This document shows, piece after piece, positions 47,073 to 57,366 of a stretch of DNA of 64,000 nt (position 1 is its first letter; each line of letters starts with the position of its first letter). The notes under the pieces were generated by a model. It was given only the letters and a program-made list of their open reading frames with translations, did no database searches and had not been told where the DNA came from. The position numbers were made by a program, and so were the translations under genes. Source of the DNA: Blepharisma japonicum (lineage: Eukaryota; Ciliophora; Heterotrichea; Heterotrichida; Blepharismidae); assembly GCA_949751835.1 (NCBI GenBank), contig CATKHK010000033.1, positions 310,001-374,000 on the forward strand, read 5' to 3'.

Positions 47073-48431
47073 ATGAGTGGGCCAAACAATGCAATAGAGA
47101 TAATTCCAAATAAGTTATATTGGATTAGCGACCGTGCACCTCCACGAAATCAAGCCAACTCCTATTATTTTTGCATTGATAATGAATTAGTTTACCAACC
47201 CTTTTACCTTGACTTTGGTCCTTTAAACATTGGAATGGCCTACAAATTTTGCACAGAGCTCGAAAGACTTATAAGAAACCCTTCTTACAACTCTTACAAA
47301 ATCTATCATTTTACATCACTTCTACCAAACAAGCGAGCTAATGCAGCTTATCTAATGGGTGTTTTTCAAGTTCTTGTTTTAAATAAAACTGCAGATGAAG
47401 CTTGGCAGCCATTCTCAAGTCTTCCTCCTTTTGAAGGATTTAGGGATGCAGGTGGGACAAATTGTCCTTATCGATGCACAATTCTGCAATGTTTAAGAGG
47501 GCTCGAAAAAGCTATTAAACTTGGCTGGTTTGATATGGCGACATTCAATATAAAAGACTATGAATTTTATGAGAAAGTGGAGAACGGAGACTGGAATTGG
47601 ATTATTCCAGGCAAAATGCTGGCTTTTGCATGTCCTAGCCCGACACAAATTGATCAGCAAGGGTTTAGGGTATGGACTCCTGAAGATTATGTACCTTTAT
47701 TTAAACAAATTGGAATTACGGCTGTTGTGAGACTAAATAATAAAACTTATGAAGCTGAAAGGTTTACTAGGCATGGGATAAGGCATTATGATTTATATTT
47801 TCTTGACGGATCAGTTCCTTCAAATGAAATCATTGCTGAATTTTTGAGGATTTCAGAAAGAGAGCCTGGAGGACTAGCTGTACATTGTAAAGCTGGGCTA
47901 GGAAGAACTGGGACTCTAATTGGAATGTATGCTATGAAGCATTTCAGATTCAGAGCCGAAGATTTCATAGGCTATATTCGGCTTTGTAGACCTGGAAGTG
48001 TTCTAGGCCCTCAACAGCAATTTTTGTGTGATATGCAAGAAAGAGTATTTTCATGGGGCGATGAGTATAGAACTGAACACGAAATTACGACAGGAGTTTC
48101 AGTAATTTTTATTTAGAAGCTTAATGTAGGTAACAATGAAGAACAAAAAACTCCGATGTCTCCTGAAGATAAGTTTATTTCTATGTATGGAGATAAAGGC
48201 CAAGCAGATAGACTAGTCAATGCTAAAAAATCGAATCAAAGCTCTCCAGTAACAAGTCCTTTTATGCCTAAAGATAAAGGATCTTCTGCGCAGAATCGAG
48301 CAAATTCTACGAGTCCAGAAAATAAAAAGGTGAAAGCAGGACTTAGCATATTTGATAAAGGGCCAGTTCGCCATACTACGCCAAACTCAGTTCGTACTAA
48401 CAACACGAAAAAAGCAGGATTCTTGAGATAG
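47073..48431 (+). CDS. CDC14: CDC14 dual-specificity phosphatase
   Basis: A 447-residue CDC14 family phosphatase that acts on Cdk sites during mitotic exit and cytokinesis. It has the N-terminal DSP-like half (YWISDRAPP..., then NIGMAYKFC and HFTSLLPNKRANAAYLMG). The catalytic half reads EDYVPLFKQIGITAVVRLNNKTYE, then VHCKAGLGRTGTLIG with catalytic Cys at about 272, then GYIRLCRPGSVLGPQQQFL. The tail is Ser/Lys-rich. A 15-nt intron (48102-48116) joins the catalytic part to a disordered tail that would otherwise be a separate short frame. All seven Trp are TGG. Confidence 0.95.
48102..48116 (+). other. 15-nt intron
   Basis: The sequence is GTAATTTTTATTTAG, with A at position 10. It lies after GVS near the end of the CDC14 catalytic domain and ends in an in-frame TAG. 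Confidence 0.93.
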
Positions 48432-48700
48432 ATTTTATTTTCAATATATTTATTATTTCAATTCATTTTATTTGAAAATTTTAACTAATTTCCCAAAAAT
48501 TGAATAAATGCTAAATTCATTATGAATCTCAAAAGGCCTTATCGATATTTTGTGAAAGGAGAAAATTTAATTTTTTCCTCCACTTTCCAGCATTAAGAAA
48601 AAACACAGATATGAGCATTAATTGAAGTTTCTAACAGCCATTATGCAAAATCAATCTTTAAATAATGTTGATTAAAACTAGTCTACTCTTAAATAATGTT
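48432..48700. other. Convergent intergenic region
   Basis: About 270 bp between the 3' ends of CDC14 and MMAA. No structure that I can support is seen. Confidence 0.5.
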
Positions 48701-49663
48701 TTAATCTTTAGCAAGCAAAGATAACATTTGTGTAGCTGCAGTCCTAGGAATTATCTTCATTTCATTTAGATCAGCTAAGATATGATTATAATCTCCACTT
48801 GATTTCATCTCTTTTAGTTTTGCTCTCAACAAATCTTCCATCATTCTATGGGTTTGCAATATCATCTGTGCCTTCCTTTTCTCAAAAATTTCATATTTAA
48901 GTTTTTCTTTTGCATTCAAAATTTCGGTGACCAGTTCTTCTATTCCTTCTTTATTTTTCGCTGAGGTCAGCAATACAGGTGGAACCCAATTATCATATCT
49001 TCTAACACTCAGTTTAAAAGCTTGTTCTAGCTCAAATTTGGTCATTTCAGCCTTTTCTCTGAATGGTGGTTCTGCTTTATTTACAACCACTAAATCAACG
49101 ACTTCCATGATACCTTTTTTGATTCCTTGCAGAAAATCTCCCCCTGCTGGATTTGCGACGAGAAGAATTAAATCAGTGACTTCGTCAACTGTGGTTTCGC
49201 TTTGGCCAAGGCCAACTGTTTCTACAATGATTGGATTATATCCTGCATTTTCACATAAAATTATATTTTCACTGCAAGCACTTGTCACACCTCCTAGAAC
49301 GCCTTTTGTAGGAGACGGCCTTACATAAGCACCAAGATGAGTTGAAAGTTCTTGCATACGGGTTTTATCGCCCAAAATTGATCCGCCAAATTGAACTGAT
49401 GATGGATCCATCGCTAATACGGCTGGTTTCATACCGTGGCTAATAAATTTGAGACCTAAGGTTTCAATAAGTGTTGATTTGCCAGCTCCAGGAGCTCCAC
49501 AGATCCCTAGTCGAATACTATTAGGAGATGGGCTTAGCTGACTTAATAATTCTGTGGCTTGCTTACGATGGTCTAGGTGTGCTGATTCAATTAGGGTAAT
49601 TGACTTAGAGAGTGCCATTCGATTCCCTGACAAAAGTCCTTTCACTAAATCTTTGGTCAGCAT
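48701..49663 (-). CDS. MMAA/MeaB family G3E GTPase (methylmalonyl-CoA mutase chaperone)
   Basis: A 320-residue GTPase that protects and loads cobalamin into methylmalonyl-CoA mutase. Motifs are GAPGAGKST (Walker A, about residues 55-63), AMDPSSVQFGGSILGDKTRM (switch region characteristic of MeaB/MMAA), SPTKGVLGGVT, ETVGLGQSE and NKAE. The C-terminal helical region matches the family. There is no clear mitochondrial presequence. An in-frame TAA lies 9 bases upstream of the chosen ATG, so a longer product is unlikely unless there is an unseen intron. The presence implies B12-dependent propionate metabolism. A frame on the same strand at 49605-50000 is a shadow. Confidence 0.93.
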   Translation of the reverse strand: MLTKDLVKGLLSGNRMALSKSITLIESAHLDHRKQATELLSQLSPSPNSIRLGICGAPGAGKSTLIETLGLKFISHGMKPAVLAMDPSSVQFGGSILGDKTRMQELSTHLGAYVRPSPTKGVLGGVTSACSENIILCENAGYNPIIVETVGLGQSETTVDEVTDLILLVANPAGGDFLQGIKKGIMEVVDLVVVNKAEPPFREKAEMTKFELEQAFKLSVRRYDNWVPPVLLTSAKNKEGIEELVTEILNAKEKLKYEIFEKRKAQMILQTHRMMEDLLRAKLKEMKSSGDYNHILADLNEMKIIPRTAATQMLSLLAKD

Positions 49664-50252
49664 TATAAATTAACATATTCTCTGACGTAATGAAATCATT
49701 CAAAATAATATTAAATGAAGGTGAAAATATAAAGCAGTGAATACATGAATTTAAGACATTTAAAGAGTCCATGCAAGCCAATTTTGAATAATCGTAAGAG
49801 TTATTCAATTGAATAAAGTCCTGATGGTACCTAATAGAACTAAAATAAAATAAACTCAAGGCTTTAAAAGATCTCCTTAAAGTTGAACTTCTCTGGGCAA
49901 AAGATTTCTTCAACGAATTGATTTTTGTAAAAAATAGTTGATTTTGAAAACAGATACTTTTATTCATTATTGTGTATCTATTTTTTAATAATAATAACAT
50001 ATGGAAATGACTTTATTTGGAAAATTTATAAACTGCTAATTAATATTTGAGACTAATATATATATAAATTTGTAGTAATTGCACCTTAATTTGAAATTAT
50101 TCATTGATATCTAAAAAATGAATCAATACAAATACTAAATATCCATAATTAAAAAATTACAAAAAGACTTATAAAATTAATAATAACTTCTCAAGATTTT
50201 ATCGTTTTATAAGCTTCATTTAAGCGGACTAAGTTTAAGTATTCCATATAAA
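49664..50252. other. Intergenic region between divergent genes
   Basis: About 590 bp of AT-rich DNA, presumably with two promoters. No feature that I can support is seen. Confidence 0.5.
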
Positions 50253-51152
50253 ATGTCAAGAAGAACACTGAGAAAAAGAATGCCAGATGCTGAATATTTA
50301 ATTGGCTACGTTGAAGATAACGAACCGATTGAGAAGATCATGAAGAAGTTCAAACAACTTGAAGAATACCAAACAAAAGTTGGCAGAGATAACCTAACAT
50401 CTGAGGATTGCCGCGAATTAATCGAATCCACATCAATAGGAGAAATCCAAAGCAGTTTCAGGCCAAGGTATGAGTTTTCTGATATTTCGTCAATGTCTTC
50501 TGATTCAGATTCAGAAGGAACCGACAGCACTCGTCAAGCAAAATATGTGGATCCTGTCACACAGTCATATATGGCGGTACAGAAAAATCTTGGCGAAGGC
50601 AGAGTAATGCACGAAGACGTATTTAATTTAAACTTCCAAGAAAAATTTGAAGCAATTTTGATAAACGCTCCTGACGGTCTAAACATCAGAGCTAAAGGAA
50701 AATTAAAATACCTTAAAGGATTGATGAATAAAGGCCTCATTTTCCTTTGGAGCCAAAAAAAGGAAATCAAAGAATGGGTTGAAGTCATGGAAAAAATGAA
50801 GTATCAATATGTGGAAAATCTTGTATGAGTACAAGTAGATCAAACCAATGTGGATGCAGCTGGAGGTCTTGTTAATCTCACAGATTTTACTCCAAATCTA
50901 ATTAGTAAGCAACCTGGTTGGCCTTTTGCAACCTCTCATTTGACATTGTTGATGTTCAGAAAGATTGCTGCAGGAAAGTTGGAGTTAAGGCATCAGAGAA
51001 CTTGTGATGTTGTTTTTGATTTTACAAAACCAAAAAATTATGTCTATCATATGATAGAAACTTTATTACCTGAAGCAGGGGTCAAATTAGAGTTGTGGGC
51101 AGATGGAGAAAGCCGAGATGGATGGATTCATGTAGTTCATGAAGAAAATTAA
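50253..51152 (+). CDS. MT-A70 family protein lacking the DPPW motif
   Basis: A 299-residue protein. Residues about 125-295 align with the MT-A70 methyltransferase fold: FEAILINAPDGL at the DPPW position, GLIFLW, then LVWVQVDQTN (as WVKTN), FATSHLTLLMFRK (as SHExLLxxR), DVVFDFTKPKNYVYHMIETLLPEAGVKLELWADGESRDGWIHV (as KPxxxYxxIExxxPxxxxLELFxRxxxxGW). The catalytic D-P-P-W is N-A-P-D (residues 138-141), so the protein is probably catalytically dead. In METTL14 and ciliate MTA9-type subunits the motif is also lost and the protein supports an active partner. A role in RNA m6A or DNA 6mA writing is possible. The N-terminal 120 residues are disordered and acidic. One TGA-Trp joins the two halves. 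Confidence 0.78.
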
Positions 51153-51215
51153 TGCTAATTAAGTCAATTTTAGTTTTAATAGAAATATTGTAATCAATAT
51201 GATTTCTCTTATTTT

Positions 51216-52241
51216 CTAATGGATAAAGCGCTGTTTATTTCTGAAAAACGGAAATATAGAAGGAAAAGCATATCCAGTTGTATACTCATGCTTTTCATGC
51301 CCAGAGGATAAATTTGTAACCCCATTTCGACTTCTCGCAGCTGGCTTTTCCAAATGATCCCTTGGATGTCTTGATCCAATTCAATCAACACCTACTTGTG
51401 CTAAAAATGTTTTTTGTACCATACTCAATGATTGAACACTTCCATGAGCAGAATCCGTAAATGCAATAGCCTTAACCCTTTGATTAAACTCCTTCCAATA
51501 TTTTTTCAATAAATGGATTGTAGATGCCCCTCCACGAGAATGAGCAACGATATATAATTCTCTCGCAGGACAAGGACGAATAAAATTTTCCCAAACATAA
51601 TCTGAATGCTCTTCATGGTCTCCATTAAATGGAATTCTCTCTCTAGTTTCTGGGTTTTCATTGTAATTCGGGTTCAAAATTATTGTTGAGTAGCTACCTT
51701 TAAAAGCTTCTTCAAGAAATGGAAAAACTGCTCCTTTATTTAAAGAGTCATTGATGCATACTGATCTTGCCCATTGCCCAGCTCGAACTGCCCCAGCACC
51801 ATGGATTAGAATTAAAGCTTTATTTCGATTTGAAAATCAGTCTTTACTCATAAAAATATTGGATTTATTACTCCCGTTGTGATGCTTGGAGAGGGGTATT
51901 CTGAATTCATCTAGGTTATAAAAAGAAACAAGTTTTTCTTGTATGTAATTTAAGATAATGTCTCCAAGTATTTCATAATGATTTTGGTTGATGAATTTGA
52001 ATGGCTGATTATTTTCGATTGATCTTAAATAAAGTTCGTCGTTAAAATAATAACCATACTGACCTCGGAGAACATCCTCCCATGAGTTTTTAATTTCTTT
52101 ATTTTCTTCAAATTTCATAGGTATAATTGTATCATATGAAGTTAGTGGATTATCATGTTGCTGCTGTCTTGGTGGATGGCCCATAGCTGAGTTATTCTTT
52201 TTTACTTTTTTACCTAAACTCTGATTTCTTCTTCTATCCAT
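51216..52241 (-). CDS. ARB2/FAM172-domain protein
   Basis: A 341-residue protein with an Arb2-type alpha/beta-hydrolase-like domain: ALILIHGAGAVRAGQWARSVCINDSLNKGAVFPFLEEA, TIILNPNYNEN, DYVWENFIRPCPARELYIVAHSRGGASTIHLL (Ser in an A-H-S-R-G-G nucleophile elbow) and AFTDSAHGS. Fission yeast Arb2 binds Argonaute; human FAM172A belongs to the same family and is linked to splicing and AGO2. The N-terminal 100 residues hold a charged, disordered start and a helical region. Two TGA-Trp codons join the frame. The stop is TAG. The MT-A70 gene converges from the left, 63 bp away. Confidence 0.85.
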
Positions 52242-52385
52242 TATATAAACAAAAATTTTCAAAAATATTTTTAATTTAATAATTCTATTTCAAGTTAAAG
52301 CTTTAACAATTTTCACAATACTTATTTATATTTTTTATAAATCCTATAATAATGATGTTAAATAAATAGTTTTTCAAAATATATA

Positions 52386-53999
52386 TTATAGTCTAAATGG
52401 TCTTTTTCTTTCGACACTAGTAGAATCTCTTGAAGACTCTCTAAGTCTAAAAGGTGACTGATCTGGAGTTTTTATTTTGTGTCTGCTACTAATTGTGGGC
52501 ATCCAAAAAGAGTTTTGTGGAGATATTCTTCGTATCCTTTTGATTTCTTTTTCATTGATTTCATTTAGTGCAACTGGTCTGATAAATTCATCTTTTGGAC
52601 TTTGTGTACGAGATGATGGAGTTGAGAAGAAAGCATTGGATATTTTTGGAGTATAAGAGTCCCAATTTAATTTAACAATTGAATGACGGGACGATGACGA
52701 TTTTAATAGCTCTTCCAAGGGAACTGAAACCACTCCAACTTTTGCATATAAGCGGCTTTCTTTAATGTAAACTTTAATCTTTTGTCCGTTAAATAAATAG
52801 TAATCATTATCGATTTTTGAGCATGACCCTTTATAATTGACCTTTATTAAGACTTCTTTTACAAGTGGGTCTAATAATGAACTTCCATTTTCATTTCTTT
52901 CAGCTTCTTTATGACTATCTTCTCTTTCTTTTTGTATTTCAATTATTTTTGCTTTCAATGTTTTTTCGAGACTATTATTAGATTTCAAAAGACGATTTCC
53001 TTGAGTTTGTCTTTTTGAGGAATTTAAGGATTCTTGGATCTTATTGCTAGGCTTAAGTACTGAATTCTCAATATCTGTCTTAGGCTTATTATTTTCATTA
53101 ATTTTAGAACAGTCAATTTCTTTAATCAACTTTTTAATAAGTTTTTCTGATTCTACTAATTGCTCTTTGGCCATAATGAGCTCATTTTGCAAAGTGTTAA
53201 TTTTTTCTTTTTGAGGATTCATTTCAAGTCTAGATATTGTATCAGATAAGTGATTATTTTCGCTTTCAAGCTTCCTAGAATATGCTTGAAGTTTAGCAAT
53301 TTCAGTATGGGCAACCAATAATTCAGACTCTTTTTGCTCAAGCAGCTTCAAAAGTGATGCTTCCCTCAGTTTACTTTTTTCTACCAATTCTTCATATTGT
53401 TTAGAAATCTTTTCCAATTTATTATCTAAGTCATAACTTCTTTTTTCTTCAAATTTCAGCTTTGATTCATATTTTGCAATATTTTCATTGTAATCTTGAT
53501 TTATATCAGCTTGAGGGCATTGCTGATACTCGATTAAATGCTCTTGTTTCGTTGAATTTTCAGAAAAAATATCATCACATCTTAAATTTACTTCTTCCAT
53601 GCAGCATAATGAGCTACCGAAGCTATTTTCATTTGCACCTGTCTCATGTATTTCTTCTTTTTCACTTTTCTCTTCACAGAATATTAATACTTTTGGATTG
53701 CTTACATTGCGAGGTAGCTCAGTCAGGATATTATGATTTGATGTTGATATTGGAAGCCATATAGCTTCATTGTGAGGCAAAATCTCTATAGGAAAGTTAA
53801 CACTTCCCAAAACTTTATCTTCTTTTAGATCTTTAAATACCAAATTTAAAGTTCCTGAAGTTGGCAATTTGACACTATTTTTTATATCTGTTGAAATCGC
53901 TGTTATAATATTTAGCAAACGATTGTCTAGGAATACAAAGCAGCCAAGACTGTTATCGCTTCATGAATGTTCGCCTCTTCTTATCTGCAATTTGAGCAT
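52386..53999 (-). CDS. C2-like domain and coiled-coil protein
   Basis: A 537-residue protein. The N-terminal 120 residues look like a C2-type beta sandwich (MLKLQIRRGEHSWSDNSLGCFVFLDNR..., TSGTLNLVFKDLKEDKVLGSVNFPIEILP...WLPI). A long coiled coil follows (about 170-310). Then comes a beta-rich block (LVKEVLIKVNYKGSCSKIDNDYYLFNGQKIKVYIK) and a Ser/Arg-rich tail. A TGA-Trp extends the frame to ATG 53999, which completes the C2-like fold. Calcium-binding loop aspartates are not clearly present. It may be a membrane or cytoskeleton linker. Exact family unknown. Confidence 0.75.
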
Positions 54000-54341
54000 T
54001 ATGATAATTTAAAAATTAACGAATCATTTTGATTGAAAGAAATAATTAAAATATTTATATCAATAAATAATTTAAATATTATTGAGCATAAATATCTATT
54101 TTATGCAACTTATACCTTATTACATCATAAGCTAGGCATAATTTTCAATTTATAAAATAAAGAAATAGACAAATAATTTCAAATTAACGCTTATAAAATC
54201 ATCTAATGTAAATAAAAGCTGCTTTCTTAGAATTGAAATGAAGTTTTATTCATAATCTAAATGGCTATAATAATTATGCTTTTTTGACTAGAATTTTTTA
54301 GACCTTTACCTAAGTACTTATACTTTCGATATAGAAGAGTA
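54000..54341. other. Intergenic region between divergent genes
   Basis: About 340 bp of AT-rich DNA. I see nothing distinctive. Confidence 0.5.
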
Positions 54342-54717
54342 ATGCTTGTCTATACCAAGCACAAAGAAAGTAAATCATAATTTAGGAACGCAGTTTAAAC
54401 GAGAAAAAATTGGTCAGAAAATTAAAGATAAAGCAAAATCGACGTTTACAAAGCCTTCCGGAATTGATCTTAATGAGGCACTTAAAATTTTGCAAATTGA
54501 GTCAAGCTATACAGTAGAGCAAGTTGAAGAACGATTTAAGAAACTTCTCAATACGAATGACCCAGCAAAAGGAGGTTCTTTCTATTTACAATGCAAAATT
54601 CAAGGGGCAAAAAACACCTTATTGGAAGAATTAGAAAGACCAAAAGAACAGCAAGAGCAAGAAGAGCAAGAAGAGCAAACAGATGAAAACACAGAAAAAA
54701 CTGAAAAGAAGGAGTAA
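54342..54717 (+). CDS. PAM16/TIM16 (Magmas) J-like import motor subunit
   Basis: A 119-residue mitochondrial import motor subunit. The J-like core is GIDLNEALKILQIESSYTVEQVEERFKKLLNTNDPAKGGSFYLQCKIQGAKNTLLEELE, which matches PAM16's ILNV...ND..GGSFYLQSK...AKE pattern. PAM16 lacks the HPD of true J-proteins, as here, and restrains PAM18. A 16-nt intron (54370-54385) is required: the ATG at 54342 leads into it, and without splicing the frame has no ATG and a TAA upstream. The usual N-terminal hydrophobic segment of PAM16 is not visible; the start is basic (MLVYTKHKERTQFKREK). The tail is a Gln/Glu run. Confidence 0.85.
54370..54385 (+). other. 16-nt intron
   Basis: The sequence is GTAAATCATAATTTAG, with A six bases from the 3' end. 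It joins MLVYTKHKE to RTQFKREK of PAM16. This is the only well-supported 16-nt intron here. Confidence 0.88.
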
Positions 54718-54733
54718 TTTTATTAAGTTAACT

Positions 54734-55735
54734 TTATCCAAACAAACCACCAAAATCTTCGTCTTCCTCTCTTTCAACTCTGTTAAAGCGGTCTCTATCA
54801 TGAGGTCTGCTATAGTCAACTCTTGGTCCAAATGGAACCACTCCAGTTGGATTTATTGTCTTATGGCTCTTATAGTAATGGTTTTTAATATGATCGAAAT
54901 TAACAGTTTCGCTAACCCCCGGTATCTGATATATATCTCTCAAATAGTTGGACAAGTTCTTATATTCTTCAATTCTCTGCAAATTGCATTTAAAATGGCC
55001 AACATAGACTGGATCGAATCTTACCAAAGTTGTAAAGAGTCTGATATCTGCAACAGTTAGGGTGTTGCCGACCAAGTATCTCTGATTTTCAAGTTTCTGA
55101 TCAATATGATCCAAAGCGCAAAACAGCTCTTTTACAGCTTCTTCATATGCTTCTTGAGTGGTTGCGAACCCTGCTTTATAAACTCCATTGTTGATCTTGT
55201 CGTAGACAAATGTATTAGTTTCGTCAATTTCCTGTTTTTTATCAATAGGATAGTAATCGTTGTCATTTGCACAGTCAAATTCACTATTGAACATAAGGAT
55301 AATCTCTGCAGACTCATTTGATACTACTGTTTGTGATAGTTTATCCCAGAGAACTGGTACAGTGACTCTTCCCGTATAGTCAGATTTAGCTCTAAGATAA
55401 ACCTCATACAGGTATGAGCTGTTATGTAGATGATCTTCAGTGCTTCCTTCAAAGTTGCCAAAAGTCCACCCATTTTCATACATAAGTGGATTGACGACAG
55501 AGACAGAAATTGCATGCTGAAGACCTTTGAGATTTCTCATGATCAATGTGCGATGTGCCCAAGGACAAGCATAAGAAACATAAAGGTGATATCTTCCTTC
55601 AACACCTTTAAAGCCGCTACTTCCATCACGGGTAATGAAGCTTCTGAATTGGGATGTTTGCCTTACAAATTTTCCTCCAGTTGAAGAAGTGTCATACCAT
55701 TGATCGACCCATTGGCCATTAACAAGTAAGCCCAT
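54734..55735 (-). CDS. Glutathionyl-hydroquinone reductase (ECM4/YqjG, GST xi class)
   Basis: A 333-residue xi-class glutathione transferase that reduces glutathionyl-hydroquinones. The active-site segment LYVSYACPWAHRTLIMRNLKGL carries the CPWAHR signature with catalytic Cys. Before it comes GKFVRQTSQFRSFITRDG, and after it YLRAKSDYTGRVTVPVLWDKLSQTVVSNESAEIILMFNSEF. The C-terminal helical domain ends IPGVSETVNFDHIKNHYYKSH...INPTGVVPFGP, typical of the family. All Trp are TGG. It ends only 16 bp from the PAM16 stop, and the two genes converge. Confidence 0.94.
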   Translation of the reverse strand: MGLLVNGQWVDQWYDTSSTGGKFVRQTSQFRSFITRDGSSGFKGVEGRYHLYVSYACPWAHRTLIMRNLKGLQHAISVSVVNPLMYENGWTFGNFEGSTEDHLHNSSYLYEVYLRAKSDYTGRVTVPVLWDKLSQTVVSNESAEIILMFNSEFDCANDNDYYPIDKKQEIDETNTFVYDKINNGVYKAGFATTQEAYEEAVKELFCALDHIDQKLENQRYLVGNTLTVADIRLFTTLVRFDPVYVGHFKCNLQRIEEYKNLSNYLRDIYQIPGVSETVNFDHIKNHYYKSHKTINPTGVVPFGPRVDYSRPHDRDRFNRVEREEDEDFGGLFG

Positions 55736-55900
55736 TTTAATGATTATCAAAATAATAAATTCACCATAAATTTCTGTTGTTTAGAATACCATAAATGCAT
55801 TTTTACAATTGTTAATTTGAGTGAAATTTATTTTAGACCAGAAAGCCATTTTTGAAATTAATTTAAGCGTGGGTAGAAACAATCGATAGCGAGATTTAAT

Positions 55901-56743
55901 TTAATAATAAAATTGTCTTGGGACAGACGAAGACCTAGAAGTAAAGGCTGAGCGATCTATTGTAGTTTTTAAGTTGCATTTACCCATAACTTCTCTAGCC
56001 AATTCTGAAAGCTGCCCATCAACTAAAATTAAATCATCCTTGGATTTTAGCTTTCCAATATCTGCCAATTTAGCAATAATTATTGGATTCTTCGGCAAGC
56101 TTGGGTCTCCAGTCAACCCTTTTTTAGCATTTTTAACATTAATTTTCACCTCTGCTAACGAAGGACCTTTTAGAGATGGGCTGACATCTAAGGCCAGAGA
56201 TTCTACAGTTTTATAATAAGTCTTATGTAAATGTTGAGGTAAAATACTTTCCCCATTTTTTGTTTCATTTTGATTATTTTTATCTGAAATATACCAAGAG
56301 TTGCTTAAAATAGCTTTTTGTTGGTTTAAAGAATCAATGATTCTTTCGTATCTGTCTCTTGGAGTAAATTTTAAATCTGGGTTAATTTCTTTGGTTTTCA
56401 GCCTTTGTCTGAATTGAAATTTAAAAGTGTTATATGGAACTGGATCAAGATTTTGATATTTAAATAGTGTATCATTTATTCTTTCTTGATCATTCTTGGG
56501 TCTAAATCTGAATGCAGGGTCTCCAAGATAAGTATCATTTCTTGCTGTAGAGATTATTCTTGGAATTGGCACAGGATTTTCAGCCATCTCCAAAATTCTT
56601 TTTTCTGTTCTCCTTTGGTGAGATTTTACAAGCTCAGCTCTCATTTTTATTTGAGCAGTCAAACTCTTCTTGACTTTTTTTAAGTTGCTTAATTTAGCTT
56701 CTTCTTTTTGTTTCTCTCTGTCGTGTATATATCCATTATACAT
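55901..56743 (-). CDS. Hypothetical basic protein with a short internal repeat
   Basis: A 280-residue, basic, mostly helical protein. Two short sequences are repeated: DPAFRFRPKNDQERINDTL (about 75-93) and NPDLKFTPRDRYERIIDSL (about 120-138), both with pattern (D/N)P-x2-(R/K)F-x-P-x4-ERI-x-D-x-L. The N-terminal 55 residues form a charged helix. Such short repeats are common in microtubule-associated ciliary proteins, but no family is recognised. ATG 56743, TAA stop, TGG-only Trp. Confidence 0.7.
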   Translation of the reverse strand: MYNGYIHDREKQKEEAKLSNLKKVKKSLTAQIKMRAELVKSHQRRTEKRILEMAENPVPIPRIISTARNDTYLGDPAFRFRPKNDQERINDTLFKYQNLDPVPYNTFKFQFRQRLKTKEINPDLKFTPRDRYERIIDSLNQQKAILSNSWYISDKNNQNETKNGESILPQHLHKTYYKTVESLALDVSPSLKGPSLAEVKINVKNAKKGLTGDPSLPKNPIIIAKLADIGKLKSKDDLILVDGQLSELAREVMGKCNLKTTIDRSAFTSRSSSVPRQFYY

Positions 56744-57040
56744 GCTTTATTATAATAACGTTTACAAATTATCATCTTAATGCATTTAATAATGCCAAAA
56801 ATATAAATTTTAAACATTTATCAAGAGATCTTTTCTTAAATTTTTGTTTTGATGATAATTTCTAAAATTATAAATCTTTTCATATATATTTTATAATATA
56901 TGAAAAAATCTTATTTTTAGAGTCTTACTAGTTGCTAAATTTGATTTATTAAGGAAATCCAAAATTTTATACACTAGCATATATTTTTAGAAATTAAAAA
57001 TATAACAAATATTTACTAAATAATAAGAGCCCCAATAAAA
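56744..57040. other. Intergenic region
   Basis: About 300 bp of AT-rich DNA before a broken ORF. It contains a near-palindromic run around TATATTTTATAATATATGA (56884-56902). No gene is supported. Confidence 0.45.
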
Positions 57041-57366
57041 ATGCCGAGCCTTACGCCCGAACTTTTATCTGAATTTTTCAAAATCAATTCTCAAGCTTTT
57101 ATTGAGTCTCTAAAAGCTAGAAATATAGATATTGTAGAAAATGAGATTGGTTTTGCTCCTGATATAAGATATTTTTATGATCCAGGTATACAGATGCAAT
57201 GATTCCTCAAGAAATAATAGAGATAATAGATCTTATAATTAATTATCTTGGTACTGATAGAGGAATTGAGCATAGTATTAGTTTAAACAATAATATAACT
57301 CCCTTTATGGATCCTGATATTGAGCATAATGCATTTAGAAACAAAAGTTATGATGATATTAATTAG
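57041..57366 (+). pseudogene. Small ORF with one frame change (decayed or unusually spliced gene)
   Basis: From ATG 57041 an ORF starts MPSLTPELLSEFFKINSQAF and runs about 50 codons to DPG. The apparent continuation (DAMIPQEIIEIIDLIINYLG, then a region ending SYDDIN and TAG) is in another frame. The shift could be an indel. It could also be an atypical GT...AG intron of 8 or 26 nt, since both restore the frame, but neither length fits the 15/16-nt rule seen elsewhere. It ends exactly where the first kelch duplication unit begins. No family is recognised. Confidence 0.45.

Noticed and set aside
49605-50000. Separate minus-strand gene overlapping the MMAA start
   Set aside because: It overlaps the MMAA coding region in another frame, is low-complexity and has no recognisable domain; it is likely a shadow frame.
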